A stretch of DNA of 64,000 nucleotides from positions 1,550,001 to 1,614,000 of the forward strand of contig NZ_FNTV01000001.1 in NCBI RefSeq assembly GCF_900105965.1, given 5' to 3'. Below, one piece after another: positions 57,167 through 64,000 of this stretch. The notes under the pieces were generated by a model. It made no database searches. It was given only the letters and a program-made list of their open reading frames with translations, and was not told the DNA's origin. Source of the stretch: Arthrobacter alpinus. Its GTDB lineage: Bacteria > Actinomycetota > Actinomycetes > Actinomycetales > Micrococcaceae. The position numbers were made by a program, and so were the translations under genes. The stretch's first letter is position 1; each line of letters begins with the position of its first letter.

Positions 57167-58626
57167 TACTTCTCCGTCTCAGTGTTGGTAGGGACAGTGT
57201 TGCTGGGGGCAGCCGTGTCGTTTGAGGCTTCAGTGACGTTCGCGTTTTCCCTAGGCTTCACCTTCACCATCTTCACCTTGGGCGCCTGAGCGTCTTCGGC
57301 GGCCTTGGTCATGGCCTTGAGCACGGCGGTGTCGGCATGGTCCAAAGCGCTCTGGGCCAGGGCACGGGCGGCGTCGGTTTCAGCAGCACGCTTGGCAGCC
57401 TTTTCAGCAACCTTCTGTGCGGCGCGGGCCTTGGCCGCCAACTTTTCCCGCTCCTTCTTGTTGGGAATGTGCACGGCTTCACCCACGGCGTCAACGTCAC
57501 TAAGTGCGTTGCTGTGATCCACCACTTCGCGCTGGGACATGAAGAACATGAAGAGGATGGCACCAAGCCCCAGCACGGCCACAATCACAACACCCACAAA
57601 TCCGGTGTGAATGATCGCGGCTGCGAGCCCGCCCACAATTGCGGCGGCTGGCAGTGTCAACAGCCAGGCAATGCCGATCTTTCCAATGGCTCCCCAGCGG
57701 ACGGTTGAACCCTTGCGCCCCAATCCCGAGCCGATGACCGAGCCCGAGGCCACATGCGTGGTGGACAAGGCAAAGCCAAGGTGGCTGGAGGCCAGGATGG
57801 CGGCGGCGGTGCTGGTTTCTGCGGCGAATCCCTGGGCGGGCTTCACGTCGGTGAGTCCGGATCCGAGCGTACGGATGATCCGCCAACCGCCAACGTACGT
57901 ACCACCGGCGATTGCAATTGCACATGCAGTGATAACCCAAATGTGCGGACCCGTTCCAGCGGTCTGCATGCCTGAGGCCACCAGAACCAGGGTGATGACA
58001 CCCATGGTCTTCTGGGCGTCATTCGTGCCGTGGGCAAGCGCCACCAGCGAGGAGCTGAAGACCTGGCCGCGGCGGAAGCCACCGCGCTTCTGGGTCCGCT
58101 TGTCTCCGGAATCCGGATCGGATCGGCGCGTGATGCTGTAGGCAAGCTTGGTGCACAGGAACGCGACCAGTCCGGCAATGGTCGGCGCCAAAACGGCTGG
58201 CAACAGGACCTTGGAGACAACCACCATGAAATTGATGGCACCAAAGGACCAGGTGCCCACAACGGCTGCACCGATCAACCCGCCAAAGAGTGCGTGGGAC
58301 GAACTGGAAGGAAGCCCCAACAGCCAGGTCAGCAGGTTCCACAGCACGGCGCCCATGAGGCCGGCGAAGATCATCTCCGGCGTGATGGCGACACCGTTGG
58401 GCCCGCCCTCATTGATGATGCCGCCGGAGATAGTTTTGGCCACCTCGGTCGAAAGGAAAGCTCCCACAAGGTTCAAGATTGCAGCAAGGGCGACGGCCGT
58501 CTTGGGCTTGATCGCCCCCGTGGCGATGGGCGTTGCCATCGCATTGGCTGTGTCGTGAAAGCCATTCGTAAAGTCAAAGAAGAGGGCCAGCGCTATAACA
58601 AGCACGACCATAAAGGTGAGATCCAC
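57166..58626 (-). CDS. pit: PiT-family inorganic phosphate transporter
   Basis: The 486-residue transporter has the duplicated PiT signature: GFHDTANAMATPIATGA near residue 22 and ALAHGTNDAQKTMGV near residue 205, each with an Asp in a membrane-embedded GxxDxxN-like turn. About ten helices precede a cytosolic tail (residues about 375-486) rich in Ala, Lys and Glu that should form a coiled coil, then an acidic Thr/Asn-rich end. It imports metal phosphate by proton symport. GTG at 58626 (VDLTFMVVLV) is chosen; an ATG 11 codons earlier is possible. Confidence 0.92.
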   Translation of the reverse strand: MDLTFMVVLVIALALFFDFTNGFHDTANAMATPIATGAIKPKTAVALAAILNLVGAFLSTEVAKTISGGIINEGGPNGVAITPEMIFAGLMGAVLWNLLTWLLGLPSSSSHALFGGLIGAAVVGTWSFGAINFMVVVSKVLLPAVLAPTIAGLVAFLCTKLAYSITRRSDPDSGDKRTQKRGGFRRGQVFSSSLVALAHGTNDAQKTMGVITLVLVASGMQTAGTGPHIWVITACAIAIAGGTYVGGWRIIRTLGSGLTDVKPAQGFAAETSTAAAILASSHLGFALSTTHVASGSVIGSGLGRKGSTVRWGAIGKIGIAWLLTLPAAAIVGGLAAAIIHTGFVGVVIVAVLGLGAILFMFFMSQREVVDHSNALSDVDAVGEAVHIPNKKEREKLAAKARAAQKVAEKAAKRAAETDAARALAQSALDHADTAVLKAMTKAAEDAQAPKVKMVKVKPRENANVTEASNDTAAPSNTVPTNTETEK

Positions 58627-58814
58627 CCGCGATCCATTTCTATTGGGGGGCAAAAGCAAGACTGCGACAAGGTCCAGTTGGATCCGAGGACCTGCTGATG
58701 GCTGCGCACGTTAAACGTGGCACGCCGACGAAAACCAACCGCTACGATCCTACGACGATTTCGCGCCTGCTGTTTGCCTAAAATTTCCTTTCTCGTAACC
58801 AATTCTCAACAGAA

Positions 58815-58854
58815 GGTGAATCTCAGGGTGAAAGGATGTGCACCTTCAGGGTGA
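58815..58854 (-). promoter_or_regulatory. TCACC direct repeats upstream of pit (candidate PhoP-type site)
   Basis: On the minus strand TCACC occurs at 58850-58854, 58827-58831 and 58815-58819, spaced 23 and 12 bp. TCAGGGTGA is repeated exactly at 58823-58831 and 58846-58854. The half-sites resemble the TTCACC core of Streptomyces PHO boxes, whose unit is 11 bp. They sit in the 322-bp gap (58627-58948) shared with the pirin gene, where I see no other gene. Confidence 0.4.
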
Positions 58855-58948
58855 GTGCCGCCCCAACACCGTCCAGCTAGCATGAAACAAGCAGCATATT
58901 TATCTCCGCCGAGCCTCACAGGTGACGCCCAGAAGAGGAATGAACTCC

Positions 58949-59953
58949 ATGAGCAACGTTGAAGACAGCCCGCAGGAACTCTTCTGCCCCAGCAACCCGG
59001 CCGCCTCAGAAGATGGAGCAGAAGTCCTTGAACCCCGCCTCGTGCCCCTCGGCGGCCCGCGGGCCATGACAGTGCGGCGAACTTTACCTCAGCGCAGCCG
59101 CTCCTTGATCGGCGCCTGGTGCTTCATTGACCACTACGGACCCGAAGACGTGAGCACCGCGGCGGGCATGGCCGTACCTCCGCATCCACACACCGGGCTG
59201 CAGACCATTAGCTGGCTCTTCACCGGCGAAATTAAGCACGCGGACAGTGCCGGAAATCACGCCATGGTTCTCCCCGGCCAGCTCAATCTCATGACAGCCG
59301 GGCGCGGCATCAGCCACTCCGAGTACTCCACGGCCGCCACGAGCATCCTTCACGGTGTCCAGCTATGGGCCGCACTGCCGGACCACGTCCGCTTCACGGA
59401 CCCCGGTTTTGAGCATTACACTCCTACGCCCGTCCAACTCGCGGGCGCCACGGCGAGTGTGTTTATGGGGACTGTTGCCGGCGAAAGCTCCCCCGTCACG
59501 ACATTTACATCCATGGTGGGCGCCGAGATCACGCTCGACGCCGAAACAAGGCTGACCTTGGACCTCTCCCCCGGTTTTGAACATGGATTCCTCGTGGATT
59601 CTGGCTCCCTGAAGGTGGCCGGCACGCCCGTGGCTGCTACGGAACTTGCGTACCTTGGCACGGGCCGCGCCCAGGTTGAGTTGCAAGCCGGAGCGGAACC
59701 CGTGCGCCTGCTGTTGATTGGCGGAGAGCCGCTCAACGAGTCCATAGTCATGTGGTGGAATTTTGTGGGGCGCAGCCACGAGGAGATTGTCTCCTTCCGC
59801 GCCGCATGGCAAAGCGCCATTGGCCTTGAAGGAGCAACACTCCAGGAAGACAATCCGTTCAGCCTCCCAAAGGATCAAGTGGACGCGCCCCTGCCCGCGC
59901 CAGCATTGCCCACTGTCACCTTGCGGCCGCGGACTAGTCCTTCGCGAGGTTAG
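58949..59953 (+). CDS. Pirin-family protein
   Basis: This 334-residue bicupin has the pirin metal site PPHPHTGLQTISW near residue 75 and AGRGISHSEYS near residue 120, giving the His/His/His/Glu set. IGAWCFIDHYGPEDV before it and a C-terminal cupin with EPVRLLLIGGEPLNE follow the family. Bacterial pirins include quercetinases and regulators of pyruvate metabolism; the role here is open. AGAGGA before the ATG at 58949 fixes the start, with ATG 58940 and GTG 58922 as alternatives. Its last 20 bp overlap the end of the convergent oxidoreductase gene. Confidence 0.9.
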   Translation: MSNVEDSPQELFCPSNPAASEDGAEVLEPRLVPLGGPRAMTVRRTLPQRSRSLIGAWCFIDHYGPEDVSTAAGMAVPPHPHTGLQTISWLFTGEIKHADSAGNHAMVLPGQLNLMTAGRGISHSEYSTAATSILHGVQLWAALPDHVRFTDPGFEHYTPTPVQLAGATASVFMGTVAGESSPVTTFTSMVGAEITLDAETRLTLDLSPGFEHGFLVDSGSLKVAGTPVAATELAYLGTGRAQVELQAGAEPVRLLLIGGEPLNESIVMWWNFVGRSHEEIVSFRAAWQSAIGLEGATLQEDNPFSLPKDQVDAPLPAPALPTVTLRPRTSPSRG

Positions 59954-60977
59954 CCCGTACCCGTGGCGCCACCTCCGTGGCATAAAGCTCAATGCTCTTC
60001 ATCATGGCTTCATGCGGCAGCGTGCCATGGCTGAACTTCAGATCAAAGCGGGAAAGGCCCAACGCCTTCGCCACGGTGGTGATCTTGTTGGCGACGGTCT
60101 CCGGAGAGCCAACCATCAGCGCACCGCGGGGACCTGCAGTCACGTCGTACTCGGCACGCGTCAACGGCGGCCAACCGCGGTCTCGGCCAATGCGGCCGTG
60201 CATGGCTGCATAGTGGGGCCACAGCTCATCCTGGGCCTGTTGGTCCGTCTCGGCAATGTGCCCTGGCGAGTGGACGCCGATGGGCTGTTCAGATTGTCCG
60301 AATTCCTTCAACGCGCGATGGTACAGCTCGGCAAAGGGAGCAAATTGCAATGGCTCGCCGCCAATGATGGCAAGCATCAGCGGCAGCCCGTAGTGGGCCG
60401 CCCGTACTACGGATTGGGGACTGCCGCCCACAGCCACCCAGGACTTCAAGGTTCCGGATTCCGTGTGCGGGTACACCATTTGTTGTGTGAGTGCCGGGCG
60501 AGTGTTCCCGCTCCAGTTGACGGGCTGCTGCTTGAGAAGTTCAGCGAAAAGCTCCAGCTTTTCCTCAAAGAGCTCTTCGTAGTCGGCCATGTCGAAGCCA
60601 AAGAGTGGGAACGACTCCGTGAAGGAGCCACGTCCCAGGGTGACCTCCGCGCGTCCGGAAGAGACGGCGTCGAGCGTTGAAAAGCGCTGGAAGACACGGA
60701 TGGGGTCATCCGAGCTCAGGACAGTGACGGCCGAACCCAGACGAATGCGCTCAGTCTTGGCCGCGATCGCGGAAAGCACCATGTCCGGCGCAGATACGGC
60801 AAAATCGTCGCGGTGATGTTCACCGACGCCGAAGTAGTCGAGTCCCAGCTTGTCTGCCAGCACTGCCTGTTCCACGACGTCGCGAATCACCTGAGCTGCG
60901 GATTTAGGTTCTCCGTTTGCGTCAAGGGTGACGTCGCCGAAGGTGTCCAGGCCAAGTTCAAAGTTGCCAATTGCCAC
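59934..60977 (-). CDS. LLM-class flavin-dependent oxidoreductase
   Basis: The 347-residue luciferase-like TIM barrel begins FELGLDTFGDVTLDANG and has GVGEHHRDDFAVSAPD near residue 52, where the EHH/HHR stretch lies at the flavin site, then RIRLGSAVTVLSSDDPIRV near residue 80 and GRGSFTESFPLFG near 115. Such enzymes use FMNH2 or F420; this one looks like the FMN type by similarity of the N-terminus, but that is uncertain. The GTG start has AAGGATGG 6 nt upstream. The stop lies inside the end of the pirin gene on the other strand. Confidence 0.88.
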   Translation of the reverse strand: MAIGNFELGLDTFGDVTLDANGEPKSAAQVIRDVVEQAVLADKLGLDYFGVGEHHRDDFAVSAPDMVLSAIAAKTERIRLGSAVTVLSSDDPIRVFQRFSTLDAVSSGRAEVTLGRGSFTESFPLFGFDMADYEELFEEKLELFAELLKQQPVNWSGNTRPALTQQMVYPHTESGTLKSWVAVGGSPQSVVRAAHYGLPLMLAIIGGEPLQFAPFAELYHRALKEFGQSEQPIGVHSPGHIAETDQQAQDELWPHYAAMHGRIGRDRGWPPLTRAEYDVTAGPRGALMVGSPETVANKITTVAKALGLSRFDLKFSHGTLPHEAMMKSIELYATEVAPRVRANLAKD

Positions 60978-61057
60978 AGGGTTCCATCCTTTTCAAAAGA
61001 ATATGCGTTTGCATCTACCTGGTGAACCGTGGGGCCACGGAAACTATTCCCGCCCGG

Positions 61058-62311
61058 CTATTGCCGCGTACGGGCCGCCGATGACCACTTGCTTCGGTAG
61101 ACCGCCAAGAAGGAGGAAATACGCCTGACGGCCTCCTCAATGTCGCCAATGGACGGCAAGATCACAAACCGAAAGTGATCAGGAGTGGGCCAGTGGAAGG
61201 CTGTTCCGTGGGAGACCAAAATCTTCTGATCCTGCAACAGGTCAATGACAAACTTCTCATCGGACACAATGGGGTAGATGGCAGGGTCAAGCCTGACGAA
61301 CAGGTACATGGCACCCGCCGCCGGAACGCAGGACACCCCAGGCAGGGCGTTGAGCAGTTCCGAGGCCCGGTCGCGTTGTTCGCGCAACCGCCCACCTGGC
61401 TTGGTCAAATCGTTAATGCTCTGGTATCCCCCCAGGGATGTCTGAATCGCATGCTGCGCAGGCACGTTCGAACACAGCCGCAAGGAGGCCAGCAGTTCCA
61501 AGGATTCTTTGAACTCGGCCATGGCCGCACGCGGACCGGACAGGGCAACCCAGCCAGCCCGGTAACCAGGCATCCGGTACGCCTTGGACAGACCGCTGAA
61601 GGTCAGAACGCAGACATCCTCGGCCAAGGAAGCCATGTGAATGTGGGTGTTTCCGTCGTAAAGAATCTTCTCGTAGATCTCATCGGCAAAAAGCACCAGA
61701 TCGTGCTTGCGCGCCAACTCCACGAACTGTTCGAGAATTTCGCGCGGGTACACGGCACCGGTGGGATTGTTCGGATTGATGATGACTATGGCACGCGTTT
61801 GAGGCGTGATCTTTGCCTCGACGTCGGCCATGTCTGGCCACCACTGCTTGTCCTCGTCGCAGAGGTAGTGAACGGGAACGCCGCCTGTCAGGGTCACCGA
61901 AGCCGTCCAGAGGGGGTAGTCCGGGGCCGGGATCAAGACCTCGTCACCATTTTCCAAAAATGCCTGCAGAGTCATGGAAATGAGCTCACTGACACCGTTG
62001 CCAACAAAGATGTCGTCAACACCGATCTTCATCAGACCCTTGGTCTGGTAGTACTGGGAGATGGCGGTCCGGGCCGAAAAAATGCCCTTGGAATCGCTGT
62101 ACCCTTGTGCGCCGCGAAGGTGGTGGATCATGTCCACCACGATCGACTCCGGCGCTTCAAGACCAAAGGGCGCCGTGTCGCCAAGATTCATGCGCAAGAT
62201 CCGGTGCCCTTCGGCCTCCATTTTTTGCGCTGCGTGGAGGATTGGTCCGCGAAGTTCGTACCGTACATTGGCTAATTTGCTTGAGTGTTGCATGGGGCGC
62301 ATAACGTCCAT
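61058..62311 (-). CDS. Class I/II pyridoxal-phosphate aminotransferase (AlaA-like)
   Basis: The 417-residue enzyme has the aminotransferase fold: NLGDTAPFG near residue 45, VGNGVSELISM near residue 108, PDYPLWTASV near 135, NPNNPTGAVYPREIL near 182, DEIYEKILYDG near 213, and SGLSKAYRMPGYRAGW near 240 with the Schiff-base lysine. RSS...NVRYELRGP at the start matches AlaA-type glutamate-pyruvate aminotransferases. Several in-frame ATGs (62311, 62302, 62293) compete and none has a good ribosome site. It precedes the oxidoreductase gene by 80 bp on the same strand. Confidence 0.9.
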   Translation of the reverse strand: MDVMRPMQHSSKLANVRYELRGPILHAAQKMEAEGHRILRMNLGDTAPFGLEAPESIVVDMIHHLRGAQGYSDSKGIFSARTAISQYYQTKGLMKIGVDDIFVGNGVSELISMTLQAFLENGDEVLIPAPDYPLWTASVTLTGGVPVHYLCDEDKQWWPDMADVEAKITPQTRAIVIINPNNPTGAVYPREILEQFVELARKHDLVLFADEIYEKILYDGNTHIHMASLAEDVCVLTFSGLSKAYRMPGYRAGWVALSGPRAAMAEFKESLELLASLRLCSNVPAQHAIQTSLGGYQSINDLTKPGGRLREQRDRASELLNALPGVSCVPAAGAMYLFVRLDPAIYPIVSDEKFVIDLLQDQKILVSHGTAFHWPTPDHFRFVILPSIGDIEEAVRRISSFLAVYRSKWSSAARTRQ

Positions 62312-62373
62312 TTTCACACAGACACCACTACAAACGGCCGCACGGTCCATATTCCGGCCGGAGGCGTGGCTTG

Positions 62374-62751
62374 CTACTCCTGAATCACGCTGAGTACATT
62401 TCCTGACGGGTCCTTGAACCAGGCGATCAATGGGCCCCCTTGGCGGAAAATACCCTTAGTGTCCGTCTCCATGGGTGTCCCCGCATAGTGTTCAAGTTCG
62501 ACGCCGGACGCCACCAACGCCTCAACCGCAACTTCAATGTCCGGTACAGGAAAGTTCAGGACGGTGAAAGTGGCTGGTTCGTGGCTGGCGTCCTTGGGGT
62601 AAACAAGCACGGTTCCGCCACCACCTAAGTGCAGCGTCAACATACCGTCCTGTTCGGTCACCGCCAACCCCAGCGTGTCTTGATAGAAGTCGCGGGCTGC
62701 TGCTACATCCGATACTGAGAAACTGCTAAATGCCAAACTATTGGCCAACAT
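62374..62751 (-). CDS. VOC-family (glyoxalase/bleomycin-resistance-like) protein
   Basis: This 125-residue protein has the paired beta-alpha-beta-beta-beta units of the VOC fold: FSVSDVAAARDFYQDTLGL near residue 12 and VLNFPVPDIEVAVEALVASG near residue 68, ending IAWFKDPSGNVLSVIQE with the metal-ligand Glu. Function in this superfamily is too broad to guess. The ATG at 62751 has GAAGGGA about 10 nt upstream; the frame open far upstream into the next gene's leader is not coding. It lies between the aminotransferase and the acyl-CoA ligase genes, same strand. Confidence 0.88.
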   Translation of the reverse strand: MLANSLAFSSFSVSDVAAARDFYQDTLGLAVTEQDGMLTLHLGGGGTVLVYPKDASHEPATFTVLNFPVPDIEVAVEALVASGVELEHYAGTPMETDTKGIFRQGGPLIAWFKDPSGNVLSVIQE

Positions 62752-62854
62752 GGTCGGTGCTTCCCTTCTTGACTGCCGCATCTCTAGCCCAGCATAGGCC
62801 TTGACGGAAGTGGCGAACAGGGCCCGATGGGCGTGAAGGTTCCCAACGGCGTTC

Positions 62855-64000
62855 TTAGAGCAGGGGCAGCAACTGATCCTTGACTTGCTTGCGTAGGATC
62901 TTGCCCAACATGGATCGTGGCATATCCTCAATCTCGATAATTCGCACGGGCACCTTGTACCGGGCCATGAGTTCCTTGCAGTGTGCCCGCAAGTCCGCCT
63001 CGTTGAGCACGGTGCCGGGCTCCATCTGGACGGCGGCCACCACCATCTCTCCCCCGCGTTCCAGCGGCTTGCCGAACACTGCCGCGTCAATCACGTTGAC
63101 ATGCTGACGGAGAACTCCCTCGACTTCCGAGGGCGAAACATTAAAGCCTCCCGTGATAACTAGTTCCTTGGCCCGGTCCACGATCTTCGTGAAGCCTTCC
63201 GGGCTGAGCGTGACAATGTCGCCAGTGCGCAACCAGCCATCCTCGGTCAGTGACTTGGCTGTTTCTCCTGGGTTGTTCCAGTACCCCTTGAACACCTGGG
63301 GGCCTTTGATGAGCAGTTCTCCTGGCTCGCCTTGCGCCACCTCCTGGGTGGGATCATCGACGTCGACCACTTTCATGAGCGTGGACGGGAACGGCACGCC
63401 GATGGTGCCGGGCTGCCGGCTGGGGTGGAACGGGTTACCCAAGGCCACGGGTGACGATTCGGTCATACCGTACCCCTCAACCAGAAGTCCCCCGGCAACA
63501 GACTCCCAGAGCTCAACTACGTGATCGGGAAGGTTCATGGCTCCGGAAATACAGAATTTGCACGAACGCAGGGAGATGCCCTTGTCCATGGCAGCGAGGG
63601 CCGTTCGCTCGTAAATAGGCGGCACGGCACAGTAAACAGTGGCTGGTGTCTTCTTCATGGCAGCGAGGACCAGGTCCGTGTCGAACTTCGGAAAGAGCAC
63701 CAGCAAGCCCTGCTTCCGGACGCCGAAGGTGAGATAGAGCGTCATGCCGAAGGCGTGGAACATCGGCAAGACGGCGTAGAGAACCTCCTTGCGGGTCTGT
63801 GCCCCATGCATCCATGCCTCACCCTGCAGCGCGTTGGAGTACAGATTGAAATGAGTCAACATGGCACCCTTGGGGCGGCCCGTGGTGCCGGAGGTGTAGC
63901 CGATAACGGCCAGGTCTTGAACGTTTGGGCGCGGGTGGGCCGGATCGAGGGTGCCGCTTTTCAGCAGGTCCTTCCAAGCCAGGGTTCCAGGTGCCGGGGC
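62855..64000 (-). CDS. Long-chain-fatty-acid-CoA ligase (partial, N-terminus off window)
   Basis: The visible 381 residues include the P-loop YTSGTTGRPKGAMLTH at the left of the frame (about 30 residues from the window edge), GYGMTESSPV (the core YGMTE motif), WLRTGDIV with the ribose-binding Asp, and the C-terminal lysine block RSMLGKILRKQV. These are the adenylate-forming motifs of acyl-CoA ligases. Middle- or long-chain fatty acids are the likely substrates. The frame is open to base 64000 with no start, so the gene continues outside. It ends 103 bp upstream of the VOC start. Confidence 0.92.
   Translation of the reverse strand, partial: APAPGTLAWKDLLKSGTLDPAHPRPNVQDLAVIGYTSGTTGRPKGAMLTHFNLYSNALQGEAWMHGAQTRKEVLYAVLPMFHAFGMTLYLTFGVRKQGLLVLFPKFDTDLVLAAMKKTPATVYCAVPPIYERTALAAMDKGISLRSCKFCISGAMNLPDHVVELWESVAGGLLVEGYGMTESSPVALGNPFHPSRQPGTIGVPFPSTLMKVVDVDDPTQEVAQGEPGELLIKGPQVFKGYWNNPGETAKSLTEDGWLRTGDIVTLSPEGFTKIVDRAKELVITGGFNVSPSEVEGVLRQHVNVIDAAVFGKPLERGGEMVVAAVQMEPGTVLNEADLRAHCKELMARYKVPVRIIEIEDMPRSMLGKILRKQVKDQLLPLL

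Overview
This window is a high-GC, gene-dense stretch of a Gram-positive actinobacterial chromosome. Protein sequences and gene order point to Micrococcaceae, most likely Arthrobacter or a close relative (inference from recall, not from a search). The order suf - ABC transporter - ctaA - ctaB - tkt - tal - zwf - opcA - pgl - secG - tpiA - pgk - gap - whiA - yvcK - rapZ - uvrC resembles the Rv1415-Rv1466 region of Mycobacterium tuberculosis in content and order. Almost everything is chromosomal core; I see no phage, insertion sequence, CRISPR array, rRNA or tRNA.

Layout. 1-844: 5' part of an AMP-binding acyl-CoA synthetase-like gene. 895-1800: YpfJ-type zinc metallopeptidase. 1969-7111 (minus): sufR-sufB-sufD-Rieske-sufC-sufT, an Fe-S assembly operon without sufS and sufU. 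7264-9994: ABC exporter pair plus heme A synthase ctaA. 10263-11237 (minus): ctaB, heme O synthase, so heme A supply for cytochrome oxidase flanks the transketolase promoter region. 11626-20044: pentose-phosphate operon tkt-tal-pgi-zwf-opcA-pgl. 20150-23795 (minus): gap-pgk-tpiA-secG, lower glycolysis plus a Sec subunit. 24029-27722 (minus): sodA, and the rapZ-yvcK-whiA cluster. 27900-31356 (minus): HAD phosphatase, acyltransferase, uvrC. 31435-34323 (minus): uvrA.

34474-45693 is the least conserved-looking block. It lies between uvrA and uvrB and holds a heterodimeric ABC exporter with a distal GntR gene, a PIG-L deacetylase with a methyltransferase, a Ski2-like helicase (DUF3516 type) followed by an acetyltransferase and an S33 peptidase, and an aldo/keto reductase. 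45758-56817: uvrB, a DUF4190 membrane protein, coaE, yigZ, rpsA, an Eis-like acetyltransferase, polA and a thioesterase. 56912-59953: PiT phosphate transporter with a small membrane partner, then a pirin. 59934-64000: LLM oxidoreductase, aminotransferase, VOC protein and a second acyl-CoA ligase cut by the window end.

Non-coding signals are the more original part. Two copies of one palindromic repeat family sit at 38681-38747 and 50183-50240. LexA-like boxes lie upstream of uvrA and uvrB. Several genes have a TANNNT hexamer exactly 6-7 nt before the start codon and no Shine-Dalgarno, which suggests leaderless mRNAs; the clearest case is a 22-bp gap between coaE and yigZ with two overlapping divergent -10 boxes. 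A 21-bp palindrome sits before gap and TCACC direct repeats sit before the phosphate transporter. I did not find a convincing new multi-gene system; the candidates worth testing are the suf operon composition, the palindromic repeat family and the compact leaderless promoters.
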